64,000 nucleotides of DNA from the NCBI GenBank assembly GCA_030765045.1, contig CM060972.1, positions 60,031,773 to 60,095,772 on the forward strand. Reading direction: 5' to 3'. The stretch is from Tenodera sinensis (taxonomy: Eukaryota > Arthropoda > Insecta > Mantodea > Mantidae). The position numbers and the translations under genes were made by a program. The notes beneath the pieces were generated by a model. It did no database searches and was not told the DNA's origin. It was given only the letters and a program-made list of their open reading frames with translations. Every line of letters begins with the position of its first letter. Position 1 is the stretch's first letter. Shown here in pieces: positions 1 to 11,187 of the stretch.

Positions 1-865
1 TATTGCCTTTGAATGTGCCCACAAAGACACAGGCACAGAAAGTATCTCCTTCACTAGTCAATGTAGCATGCTTTTCTGCTCGTAAAGCTGCAGTTCGTTT
101 TGGAGTTCCTGCATCCACAGTGCAGAAGAGAGCAAGATAATCCAGGAAAGGAATTGAACACCATCATCCTTTTCCAGGAAGATGTGTGTCCACTCCTGAA
201 ATGGAAGCAGCTTTAATTGTTGGGTCAGCTTGAACAGTTCTGCAACATATGAACAAGGTAGGACTTCTGGCATTGGCAGCTAAAAAGCAACATTTAACAG
301 ACGATCACAGATTGTTTCACCTTATATTTGGAGAGGAAAACACCAACCATGATTGGAATAACATGATATTCTCAGATGAAGTGACATTTGCTTCTACATC
401 CAAAGGGACTCCGATATGATACAAAATTTCATCACGGTCATGTACCTGTATCTTATGGAGATGGATATCCAGGGAGTCTATATGAGATGTGGAAGCTTGA
501 CGATACACTGAATGGTGAGCAATGCACTGTAATACTTGAGAATGTTTTGATTCCTTCTGTCAAGTTGAGATATCCTGATGTAGTTGTTAAATTTGCACAG
601 GATAATCATCTTGTCCACACACATTGAAAGGTTTTAAGTTGGTTTTCAGGAAGGCAGAATATCAGAGGCTTTCCTGCTCACCAAATTTGAACCTCATTAA
701 TGTATGTGAACTGAGGTGAAAAGGAGCTGCACATGAATTTCCCTGCAGATGCACAAAGGACAAAACATGGGTTATGGGCATAAATTCAAGAAGCCCACGA
801 TGTTGTAGCTTTTGTCCACACTACCATAGGATTTAATTTCATCTATGCTCTGAAAACTGAGAGTA
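1..865 (+). pseudogene. Degraded Tc1-like (IS630/Tc1/mariner) transposase, cut by window start
   Basis: Translated pieces in shifting plus-strand frames match insect Tc1-like DDE transposases: MIFSDEVTFAS (first catalytic Asp region) near 361-400; LYEMWKLDDTLNGEQC near 478-530; then ILENVLIPSVKLRYPD and VVVKFAQDNHLVHTH (second Asp block) to 625. A diverged region follows where the PPxSPDLNPIEN block should be (about 640-720), and TIGFNFIYAL-like tail sequence to about 860. Several frameshifts and stops separate the pieces, so it is dead. The left end is beyond position 1 and no right terminal repeat was recognised. Confidence 0.75.
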
Positions 866-3169
866 GTTATATGTGCTAAGGATTCACATACCCAATATTA
901 ATTGTGTTTATTCTTTGTATGTTTTAGTTTTAAATGATAATAGTTTATTTTGATTTATTTCTTTAGTTACTTAAAATGAGTGCTTTAGTAGAATTATATT
1001 TTTGTGTGCATGGATTTGCCTAAATTTTCAAATGTTGAAATTGCATTAATGCAATATTATGTTCTACACCACCAGTCATAAAATTAGCAACTTAAAAAAA
1101 AAAACTACTAAAGCAATATTTGAACCAGGAGCTTATGAGTGCTGTACTGTAGCCTGTTTTCAATAGCTTGATGTGTTCAAAGGCATGGATTGTTCTCCAG
1201 TTCCCATGTGTGTGTTGTGAACACAGCTGTTACAGAGGTACACAGAGGCCTCTGATCAGCATATGGAGTCCGGGTATCACTCTCTCTTTTTGTCCATAAC
1301 TGTACACTACTACCATTGCAGTGTTAAAATAAACTGCTTCCATAAATGGCTTTTATACTTATGCCTCATTTATTGTAAAATTAACTAAATTTTAATTCTA
1401 TCACATTGCTTCTCAGCTCCTCAAATATTGAAGCCTTTATAGTGGTTTACTGTTTAAGAGAAAACCATTGAAAATACTCATTCGTGTAATTGTCACATAT
1501 AAATTTGAATTTGCACTGCACAACAGTGGTGCATCCTTTCACCTTTGTTAATAGACCACAAATATTTAGATAACATAAACCTTTAAATGTGCAACTATGC
1601 ACATCTTCATACATTAACAACTCTAATTAGACAGATCTACATTACCCATCCCTGCCTACAAAACAGTTGCAGTTGGACATCCTGAACAGTGTTGGTACAA
1701 CTGACATCTACAGTTAATTATACATAGTACCTGAGAAGTTGCAAAATGAAATCTCCAAAAGAGATTTAAAACAATTTAATGTTTTTATTTCTTCTTTTGA
1801 AATGTTTGAATGTAAACTCTTATATATAATTATATATATTGCTACAATAAGTATATGTATTCATACATTAAAATTGTGTATATATATGTACATTTTCTCT
1901 TTCTAGTATCACAATAAGTGCTTTAATAAATAATATTTATAAACTACATTTATAATAATCAATCATATCAAAAGACTCTAATAAAACTTATCATAAAACA
2001 AAGCCCTATTGTACAACAGTCAAAAGTATCCACAAACAGAAAACTACTCAAGGCTTATGTTTATTTTGGGCACCAATAAGAGCCCTGCAGAGTTTTCTGG
2101 CAAATACCAACTCCTTACTCCATTCGAGGCTCCATCGCAGAAACAAAATCGAAGCTAAGCATTAATGTCCTGAAGATCCAAAGAATTCTTTGCTGTTATT
2201 TGATAGGAATTTTATTACTAAATGTGAAGCTAGAAAACCATGAAATTTGGATTTTTAGGTTAATTGTTTTGTTTAAGAACATTAGTGATTCTATGGTTTT
2301 GCTGACTATTCAAGTTGGAGCTTACTGGCAGTTTCTTGTAGTTGTTGTTACATCCTTTAGGATAAAATGTTGCAGGCCATAGTCTGGAAATCATTAAAAC
2401 ACCATTGTGTGGAAAACTCCGGAACAAATTTTCCAAGTGGTACGTCCTCGGAGAAAAAATTGAATTGAAACCAAGGATTACACAAGATTTCTGCATGAAA
2501 ATATTTTTAAGCAGTGCAGCAAAAAGCATAGCTGAACACAAATTTCACTATCATTGTTATTTTTCAAAAGCTCATTTAGCTTTCATAGCTACCACTTCCT
2601 CCAAACTATATGTTACAATCTCTTGCTACCACCTCTTTCAAATTAAAGTTACTATTGCCATGTTTTTTGAAAAATAATTCTCTTTTTATTTCTCCTTATC
2701 TAATACCATAATTATTAGTCTGTATTACAAATATACATTAAAAATATAAATACTTTTATGTGTTAAATAGATATACCATATGGAAACGTAAATGATAAAG
2801 TCTTTAGAGTGTATTTAAATTCTTATAGGTACTAAAATTTAAAATATGGTCATCCATCTAACACCTACAGCAACCATGCATTCACTTTTTTGTTTTCCAA
2901 TTAAACATTCTGAAAAACAAAATGCTACTGCTTCTTGCTTTTAAGTAGTATTTTAGCAACTACTAGGTACCTCTGTTTCAAAACCCATCTGCTCTCCCCC
3001 TTTATGCATAATAAATTATGGAAGTATTTGACATATAAGTCTACAATTGAGTCTATTAAATAAAATACTGTATGCTTAACAACACAGAATGAGATACTGT
3101 TCTGGAATTGTATGGATTAATGAACTGAGATACTGTGTAATACTGAAGTTTGAAATGTTATATCATCCT
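866..3169. other. AT-rich non-coding sequence
   Basis: No coding exon, RNA gene or bounded repeat was recognised. The short frames here are AT-rich and lack splice support. Confidence 0.5.
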
Positions 3170-3235
3170 ATGAGGTGCAATTGGTTCAGTGCTCACTTGG
3201 AGGCCAAGGTTGCAAGTTTGATCCTGACTCAGTAA
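3170..3235 (+). repeat. tRNA-like SINE head fragment
   Basis: Contains an A-box-like stretch (GTGCAATTGGTTCAGTGC) and a B-box-like stretch (GCAAGTTTGATCCTG) at tRNA spacing. There is no folded acceptor stem, and the downstream SINE body is not recognisable. Probably an old SINE remnant. Confidence 0.4.
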
Positions 3236-3897
3236 TGCTGAATTGCTAACATCCTTAAATACACTAAACTGTTAGAATTTGATACTACACTTCATGAACA
3301 ACACAGCAGGAAAACTTCTCTTTTCTGCATCTTATTGGTACGAGAAAATGACTCTCATTTTGAACATTGAAAGCTGACAAATTATCTGTTTTAAGACTTT
3401 CTGGCAATTTTTTACCACAACCAATAAATTGCTGCAATAGTAATGACTAATGACTACTCTTTCTTTTCCAAGGCAGTATGTATAGCAAACACAAGAAATT
3501 TAAAATCTACTAATACATTCTGAGAAATTAGTTATTTTACTTGACCGGGTATATAAAAAGTATAGAGCCATTTTTAAACAATATACAGGTGCATGGCATA
3601 ATGAAGTCAATCATAAAAGGAATTGATGTATCCCACAAGTGGTGTATAAAACTCATAAAAAAAGACCTGTAAACACTAGAAAAACTCTTTGGTTCTCTGC
3701 AAAAGCAGTTTTCTTATTTTATGTAAATTTTGTACCCAACGGAATGACCAGTAAATAAATTACTAAACCTCATAGAATGGATACATATTATGCATTGTGC
3801 TTTGTTTGGTTTTATAATGGAATTGTATTAATTTTGAAATATTAGAATTTTATTCAACTTGTATTGCAGCTATATACAGATATGATATTCATAATAT

Positions 3898-3975
3898 AAC
3901 CTCTTGGCACAACTGTCCATTCGAGCCAAGGCCTACCGCCCAACTGCTGCGTCCCCCACCTCTGCCCACCACAGG
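3898..3975 (-). repeat. SINE family S4 fragment
   Basis: The stretch with CAAGGCCTACCGCCCAACTG and CCACCTCTGCCCACCACAGG matches the 3' body of the fuller S4 copies at 10424-10776, 26878-27150 and 29922-30230. The tRNA head is missing. Confidence 0.65.
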
Positions 3976-4081
3976 TGTAATAGACATAAATTTCACTTTT
4001 ACATACATGTACCTAATTAACTGCATTGCAGATATGCTGTGACAATATTGACTATTCTAATTAAACGATTAAATTAATTTA

Positions 4082-4300
4082 TTTTGTTGTTTAATGATGC
4101 TGTCAATTGCCCGAATCACATCAGCGTCGCCAATGTCCCACAACTTCATCCCACAGGAGTTCTTTTACATGCCAATAAATCTACTGACATGGAGCTGTTC
4201 TTTTAAGCACACTTAAAAACCATCAGTCTGGGCCGGATTTGAACCTGCAGCCTTTGGATCAGTAGGCCAGCATCTAACCAACTGAGCCACCCAGACTGAC
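4082..4300 (-). repeat. SINE family S1, near full length
   Basis: The minus strand reads tRNA-like head (GGTGGCTCAGTTGGTTAG-type A box, B box near 4228-4245), then the family body with TGGAGCTGTT, CTACTGACATGGAG and GACGCTGATGTGATTCGG-like segments, ending in AAC-rich sequence. It is the same order as copies at 10931-11175 and 30896-31117. Clear target duplications were not found. Confidence 0.85.
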
Positions 4301-7300
4301 ATCATGATGATGACCATGGTGGTGGTGGCAGTGGCTTATGGTCATATAATTGAAAACATGACAAGTAAACTAGACATTTCCAGTAGTTACATTAGGTATA
4401 CTTTTGTTGCCCTTGTTGGACATCAGGATTATGGTTGCATAGTATAAGACACTTAATTGTTTTCCCCTTAACTTGTTTCAACTTGATAAATAGGTCCAGC
4501 AAGACACATGTACATTTTAAAAGTAGTAACCATGAACTTCTCCTTAGGTTTTATGTTCTGACTGAATGTATCCATTTTTAATAAGCATTTGCAGGAAACA
4601 TTTCTGTGTTTACCATAGAATCACTGATGCCAAAGCGCACTTCCTCACATTGAGACATTTGGGGGAATCTCATCACACCAGCAATGATTGGATCCATCTC
4701 TGAGGCTTCTCTTACTTATGGAAGGTTGACAGTGATGATGTTGGTGGAAGGAGAGGACTCGCATCCTTTACCATGGACTCCAAATCATGTTGAGCCTTTG
4801 GAATACTCTGCATGAATGTCCAGAATGGGGCGACAAACTCCTACCCCATTTCTGGCAATCACACCATGGACCCTCAGTACGTGACCCACAAATGAAAAAC
4901 TGAAATTACTCAACTACTTGTAATGCCAAAGTAGCCAATAGTCAATACACATTTTAATGTGTAGGTTTCTGAACAATGCTTAGAATAATTTCTAATCAGA
5001 AAACAGCAATTTCTAAACCATTCTTTGTCTCTAGAGGACATTTCAACCTTTGCCACATAATCATATGACCCTAATTTTGCAATGTTTTTTACCTTGTCGA
5101 TTCTTATAACTCCTTTTTTACATTCAAACATTTGAGAGACAATATTTTTGCCACCTGTTTATGCCTCTAATTGTAGAGATTGGTCAATCACACTTTTTCA
5201 TCATATCATACAAAGAGGCTACGCTACATATCTATAAAAAGTTGCTTCTAAAAAGTTATTTTAAAAATTGCAACATTTAAAAGTAAAATATTCTCACACT
5301 ATATTATGATGCAATTAGCATACTTTAATATTAGTAGTATATATTTTTTTATCTTCTCGTTTAAAATATGACGGTAAGAAATCAAGTACAGATGGAGGAT
5401 ATATGTATATGTATCTTACTTTAAGTGTTTACAACAGTATTACATAAGAAGGCAGAAATATTATTATCTTTTGAACACGTTTACACATGCTTTGTCACTA
5501 ATATCATGAGGATGTCATACAGTCGTTGTGGTTTCGCACACACACACACAGACACACATTCAGCATCATGCTGCTGCTCTTAGAACTAGGATTACTGACA
5601 GTAAAACTGTATGAGAAAACGTTTGTAATATTTTCAATTGCTAGTACAGCATAAACTGTCATTCTCAATATCTTGGCAAGAGTACATCATCTACCATCTT
5701 GTTAGAAGCACATAGCATCAATGCACTGAGGCTGCGCTTGGATATTTGCTTTTTATATTCATTACCTTTCAACATTTGACCCAAAAGTTCAATATTGGCA
5801 TTTTGCCACAAATATACATTCCAAAACTCCTTAATTTGAAACAAAAGCATTTTTGTATGCAAACAATCTATGTAAAGAGCATATCCAACTGTGAACTACA
5901 TAACTAAAAAATTCTGTTGCATACATATTACATTTGGTGTTTAAGTCAGGCTTGATGGAAAGCAAAAAATGTTTGAAGTGTTCTTAATTCTAATGGCTGT
6001 TTTACTTGGCAAAATATTTGGTCTCTCTATCTCTTCCTCTACTTCTTCCTCTGCCATTTTGTCTCACTCTCTCAATCTAACAGCTATTCTTACAATTTGG
6101 GTTCACATTTTATATGTTTGAGAACTTTTATGCCGTTGAATATTTTAAAAATATATAGGAGAAACTTCAGTAATTTTTGTCTGATCATTTTATGCTACCC
6201 TTGATGTATAATTGTGTAATTATTCAGTAAAGTAGTATACTTAATTCTTTCTTTTTCTTCTGGTGGCACACAGTTTTAGAAGTCATATGAGGTGGTACTA
6301 GGAGGGGCTCACCTAGTGTAATTTGCCTATTATAGTTGTGTGCTAATGCCTAGTACAAATACCATGGCATAAGCCTGAGCAGTGGTATTTCCTATTTTTT
6401 AATGCAGCCAAAAATACCGTTGGAAATTGTTATTGTAATGTGTCCAGCTATAAGCGGCAGGAAATTTTGAAGCAGCCTGTTAAGGTTCTCAGGTTACCTA
6501 TCAAGAATAAACAAAGCATATTTATGGTCCTATTTCATCACCACATGCTTCTGAGTAATCATTTCAAGAAACAAACAAAGCTTAGTCATAACTTTTGTGT
6601 TTATGTGCTTGTCCTCTGGTTCTGTAATTCTTGTCACTTTGTTTAGTTCTACTCACTGAGAGGCTTAAGAAGTGCTGTTTTAAAAAACAACACATTTCAC
6701 TGTGGTACAGAAAACTGTGCCCATTGATAGTTCAACATAAGACTTTAGTGCTTAGTTTGTGCCACATGTTAGCACCTTTTGTTAAGATATAATTTACCAA
6801 GTGCTGTGAACATTAAACACAGTGTCTTCTACATGTCAGTATTGCAGTAATAACCAAGATATTAATTTAAAGTAATTTTGCAATTTTTCCAGGTTACACA
6901 TAAAGCACAGTGAACCACGGAAAATTAACCTTAAAGTGCTTTGTATATCTGTAACATAAAATAATGCTTTTAATTTTTATTTTTACACTCCGTGTTTTGT
7001 GAGCCGTTAATAATGTCACTTTCAAAACTTGGCATCAGTGGCACAGGCACTAAGGGCAAAATATTCCACCCCCAGGTCAGAAATATTATAAACAAAGTGT
7101 ACATTTTCTTTAAAGAATTACCACAAAGCCAGGAACTCATGGCCAGAGCATCTACTGTGAGTGCATATAGCATTGCATATTCCGAAACAGGACAAAGTTT
7201 CTATCACAGAAATTGGTGAACCTCTACTTAAATCTCCAGGAAAACATTCCAAAAAGTAAGAAAGTGTTTCAAATTTAGATGTTTTGAAAAAGGTATACTT

Positions 7301-7448
7301 AGCTGTACAATATATGAAACGTATGACAATGGCAAATAGCTTACTATTACAAAGTTATAGCTGGCACAAGGTTTAATGGCAGGTGGCAGGAGGAGCTGGT
7401 TGACACAAAATCCAATCAAAGGCTTGCCACACCTTTCTGAACACTTCT
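4301..7448. other. AT-rich non-coding sequence with a short CA repeat
   Basis: Holds a (CA)n run near 5537-5556. No exon was recognised. The frames at 5665-5862 (-) and 6992-7219 (+) lack homology, splice context and coding-like composition. Confidence 0.5.
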
Positions 7449-7825
7449 TCTTTACCTGATTACCCTCCCCTTTTGTAGGACTTGCACCCCCTGGAACTTA
7501 CAAGCCAGTGCCTATGGTCAGACGCCTGTTGGGGAGCAGAGGAACCTATGGACCAGACAGAGTGAAGACCTGGAAGCAGGTTGTCAGCCCAGCACCAGGT
7601 ATATGAGTGAGGAAGGGGATGATATGAAATGCAGGTGAAATGGATGAATGGAAGGGTGATGATGGAGCAATTGGTGAAATGATTCACAAAGGAAACTGGA
7701 GAACCCGGAGAAAACCCACTCATGCGCTGCTTCATCCATCACATACCACACACAGGTCCCTGGAATAAACCCAAGCTGCCTAGATTGTAGGTGAATGATC
7801 TAACTACTCGGCCATGGCACCGCCA
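7449..7825 (-). repeat. SINE family S2, full length but diverged
   Basis: The minus strand reads GGCGGTGCCATGGCCGAGTA-like tRNA head, B-box region near 7770-7790, then the GGTTTTCTCCGGGTTCTCC module. The long 3' body follows (GTCTGACCATAGGCACTGGC, GGGGAGGGTAATCAGGTAAAG). It is homologous to 35044-35394 and 51330-51775. Confidence 0.85.
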
Positions 7826-9632
7826 TATGGTTAAACATGCTGTGAGATTATATTGTAAAGAAAGTGCCCACAAAATTTATTTGCACAACAAGAAAGTGGA
7901 TAGCAGTGGTTAGGTATCAGCTGCCATTAAATTTTGTGTCTGCCACAGTTAATATTATGAGGGAAAAAAATTGCAATAAAGGTTCCTTTACTTCCATGAG
8001 TTAATATTCAAATCATTCGTTTACCTTCCTGTCATTACCAGTATAGCCCCATAGAATTAATTGAGCTAAGGTAGAGGAGGAAGTTGCAAAGGAGAACACT
8101 AATTTTCATCTTGAAGATGTTGAAAATATTATGCACATTGCACTTGACAGAGCGACTAAACAAGATTGGGCTAGTCATGTGGCACACTGTGAAGAAAAAA
8201 AACTTTATTATAAATAAGCAAGAAACCGATTCTTAACTAAGTGATGAACATATTGAGGAGAAGGAGCTTGTAACTCCTTTGCAAAAGGTCACTGTAAGAA
8301 TGGTACATTGGTTTTACTAACATATAATACTGAATGTTATAGGTTATAATGCTTTCCTGTGTAGGTTTATGTACTAACAATTTTATTCATGAAGCGATGA
8401 ATGTTTAGCCTTATCTCTGGGCCTTACTTGCTGGGAATGCAACTTTTGGCAGCAGCACAACTGTCGCAAGTAAACATTGATTCAACTCATATGCCTTCTA
8501 AACTTGTGTACTGTATAGTATTGTAAAGTGAAATAGGACATAATATGAGCAGTTTTAAAAATATGTACAGATGTACATTGAAAAATTAAAAGTTATCAGT
8601 TGCTCATATTTGCTTACACATTTCTTTATGAGAAATATGCTACTAAATATATTAAATCCATAAAAATATTGGGAGGGGGCTTGTCCCCACCTTTCAAGAT
8701 ACACTCATGATTCACTGGTATATTAAGTCCTGTGATGTCACACATTGTATTATTTATTTTGGTTCTGATAAAGTGTGGACACAAGGGCTAAACCTTCTAC
8801 ATCAGTTGAATCTTACAAGATGATAGCTGAGATATAATACCTTCTCAGAGCAACAGCATGATGCATCAGCACACACTCACACATAAACATGCCTGTGTGC
8901 ATGCATGCACACATGCGCACGTGCATGCACACACACACTCACGCACATATACACACACATAAACATAGCAAGCAATGAGCATTACACATGGCTGCCTAGC
9001 AAACAAATATATCTGTTGATATTTGTATATTTACAACATACTTAAAATATTAAATTAACTTACAATGCCTATCAAGTGGTAATATAAAGTGTCGATTATT
9101 GAGCCAGGATTGTACTGAAGATTTTCCCAATTCTCTGAGATCCATCAACACAACGCTGGTTGTGTCTTGCTTGTTATCATACACTGTACAACTTGCAATT
9201 GCTTATCATAATACAAGAATATGATGTTACATTTGTGTATATAGTAATTCATAATTAAAGCTATACCATTTACTGATACTTATATATTTTTTGTTTTTTA
9301 TTTTGTTATAAAAATTAAATTTCTATAAGTGTCAGTTTTGCTTCTAATCTTTTTTTTATACTGTTTTTGGACCCCAGATGCTTGGTCATTATATATTATA
9401 CTCTTTTTTTGTGTGTGTTTACTTGCTTTATAAAATTAAATGTTTAAAATTCATTAAGTATATATAACAGTAAAATAAAATACTCTAATCACATTTTACG
9501 TTTGATTCCAATTCGGCATAACCAATTCTTTCCATCAGCAAACTTGCATTTTAAAAATGAGATCATGCAAACCACTTTGCGTAATTTACACTTTTTATGC
9601 TTCTTTTTTTTTTTTGTTTTATTATTTCCCAC
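7826..9632. other. Downstream flank or distal 3' UTR of Glut4EF; CA/CATG microsatellite
   Basis: AT-rich sequence with a purine-pyrimidine run (CACA, CATG and CGCA units) at about 8868-8962. No gene was recognised. Part of this could be transcribed if the 3' UTR is long. Confidence 0.45.
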
Positions 9633-9638
9633 TTTATT
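9633..9638 (-). promoter_or_regulatory. Candidate polyadenylation signal AATAAA for Glut4EF
   Basis: On the minus strand AATAAA lies about 243 bases after the stop codon, with another A/T-rich AATAAA-like hexamer about 15 bases further on (9618-9623). No closer hexamer was noticed between 9640 and 9880. The true 3' UTR could be longer, because AATAAA is common in AT-rich DNA. Confidence 0.3.
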
Positions 9639-9880
9639 GAAAAAATAAATTCAAGCCTTCAAACAATCTGAACAACAGTGAAAATAAAACCTATTCAGAG
9701 AGCTATGGATACATACGTAGCATGCTGCGAATTGTGCAATTCAACCAACCACAGTAATCACCATTCAGTATTGTTGGGGAAGGACAAAAACACAGCAATA
9801 TAGTACCACAGTAAGCAATCCTACCAATCTATTCACATTACACTGTTTCTGTGTCTGTTCCCCACAGCAATACACCTTAC

Positions 9881-10108
9881 CTAGTCACCAAAACGGGTAC
9901 AGGCCTTCTTCCACTTACACTGAGTGCACCACAGTTCCCGATGTTCCATTCCATACACTTTACGGCACTTCTTTGTCTCACCACGTAGCTTGCGAGTGGG
10001 ACTACTGGGTACTTTATTGGGGGCTGATAATGACAACAGCTGGCTACCATTGTTTAGCGAGCTGCCTCCGAGCCTTGGACTCAGCTTTAGATGCTTCTGC
10101 GGTGAGCT
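9881..10108 (-). CDS. Glut4EF: Glut4EF last coding exon: C-clamp and stop
   Basis: Encodes 75 residues and TAG (stop 9883-9881). The N-terminal part is a Ser/Leu-rich linker (SSPQKHLKLSPRLGGSS). The C-terminal part contains SSPTRKLRGETKKCRKVYG, then MEHRELWCTQCKWKKAC and TRFGD. Cysteines at exon residues 48, 61, 64 and 70 give C-X12-C-X2-C-X5-C, the C-clamp spacing also seen in TCF factors (family knowledge) and in human ZNF395/SLC2A4RG, where it is likewise at the very C terminus. The phase-0 entry matches the preceding exon. Two acceptors are possible 12 nt apart (TTCTCAG| or ACCGCAG|), including or omitting SSPQ; the upstream one has the better pyrimidine tract and is used here. Confidence 0.95.
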   Translation of the reverse strand, partial: SSPQKHLKLSPRLGGSSLNNGSQLLSLSAPNKVPSSPTRKLRGETKKCRKVYGMEHRELWCTQCKWKKACTRFGD

Positions 10109-10423
10109 CTGAGAACAAGTTATTTTTATTTAAAAATCATTTATTATAAGTAAAACTTCAAATATAACAAAATAACAAATAGGTAACTGTATCTGATTCC
10201 CTTTACTTATGTATACCTTCATTTTTGTATCCTTGACGATACCTTGAATTATTGTAATTCCTACAGTTGACAATAAAAGAAAGAAATACACAAATATCAA
10301 CAGAATTAGGGGTTACTGAAAAGACTTCATAAAGTACAGGGATCATCTAATTAATTCTGAAATAACTATTCAAAATTATCTAAATGAATATGTTCTAAAC
10401 ATGTGTATTGATCAACAGTATTA

Positions 10424-10776
10424 AAATTAAAATAACCCCTAGCACAGCAGTCCTTCTCGGGCAAAGGCTTACCACCTGGCCACTGCGTCTCCCACCTCTG
10501 CCCGCTACAGGCATCATGAGTGGGGTGCAGAACTAGAGGGTGGGACACAGTCAGTGCCCTGAGCCTTCTCGATCAGTTATGCGGCCATTGCAACCTGTGG
10601 TCTCTACTTCATCTAGTAACTCCTCAATTGGCCCCTCAGGGACCTAACAAGGCTGAGTGCACCCCATTCCAGACCTCCTAGTGGGGAAAAAATCCCCATG
10701 ACAGTCCTGGGGATCGAACCCAGGTCCTCCACATCAGAAGCAGGCACGCTACCACTACACTATGGAGGTGGTCAAA
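10424..10776 (-). repeat. SINE family S4, full length with 11-bp target duplication
   Basis: The minus strand starts with a tRNA-like head (GTAGTGGTAGCGTGCCTGC A box; GGGTTCGATCCCC B box) and continues with the S4 body (GGGGCCAATTGAGGAGTTAC, TGCACCCCACTCATGATGCC). It is flanked by the direct repeat CAACAGTATTA at 10413-10423 and 10777-10787. It sits in the last intron, about 300 bp upstream of the final Glut4EF exon. Confidence 0.9.
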
Positions 10777-10930
10777 CAACAGTATTACTCATAACAATCA
10801 ACAAATAAAGCTGATGATGTTACAGGTTATTTTGGAACTTCTTTCTTTGTTTACTACACAAAATCAAAGGAGCGTAATGGCTACAATGATTAACGTTTAC
10901 ATAATGATATGGTTCCCCTCCCCTTTGTGT

Positions 10931-11175
10931 GTGTGTCGGTCTGGGTGGCTCAGTTGGTTAGATGCTGGCCTACTGATCTCAAGGTCACGGGTTGAAACCC
11001 GGCCCAGGCCGATGGTTTTTAAGTGTGCTTAAAAACAACAGCTCCATGTCAGTAGATTTACTGGCATGTAAAAGAACTCCTGCGGGACGAAATTCCGGCA
11101 CACCGGCGACTGATGTGATCCTGGCAATTGACAGCGTCGTTAAACAACAAAATAATTTTAAAAAAAAATTTAATT
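10931..11175 (+). repeat. SINE family S1, full length with 12-bp target duplication
   Basis: tRNA-like head GTCGGTCTGGGTGGCTCAGT with A box and a B-box variant GGGTTGAAACCC, then the family body (CATGTCAGTAGATTTACTGG, CAAATTCCGGCACACCGGCG-like) and a tail GTTAAACAACAAAAT plus A-run. It is bounded by TCCCCTTTGTGT at 10919-10930 and 11176-11187. Lies in the last Glut4EF intron. This is the best reference copy in the window. Confidence 0.95.
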
Positions 11176-11187
11176 TCCCCTTTGTGT

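Noticed and set aside
8868..8962. CRISPR-like short repeats
   Set aside because: Simple CA/CATG dinucleotide runs without spacers; eukaryotic context.
9924..10112. 62-residue plus-strand frame
   Set aside because: It is the antisense shadow of the last Glut4EF exon, whose minus-strand reading has the C-clamp.
10931..11033. Functional tRNA genes at the A-box/B-box sites of the SINEs
   Set aside because: Boxes A and B are present, but the heads do not fold as full tRNAs and run straight into SINE bodies.
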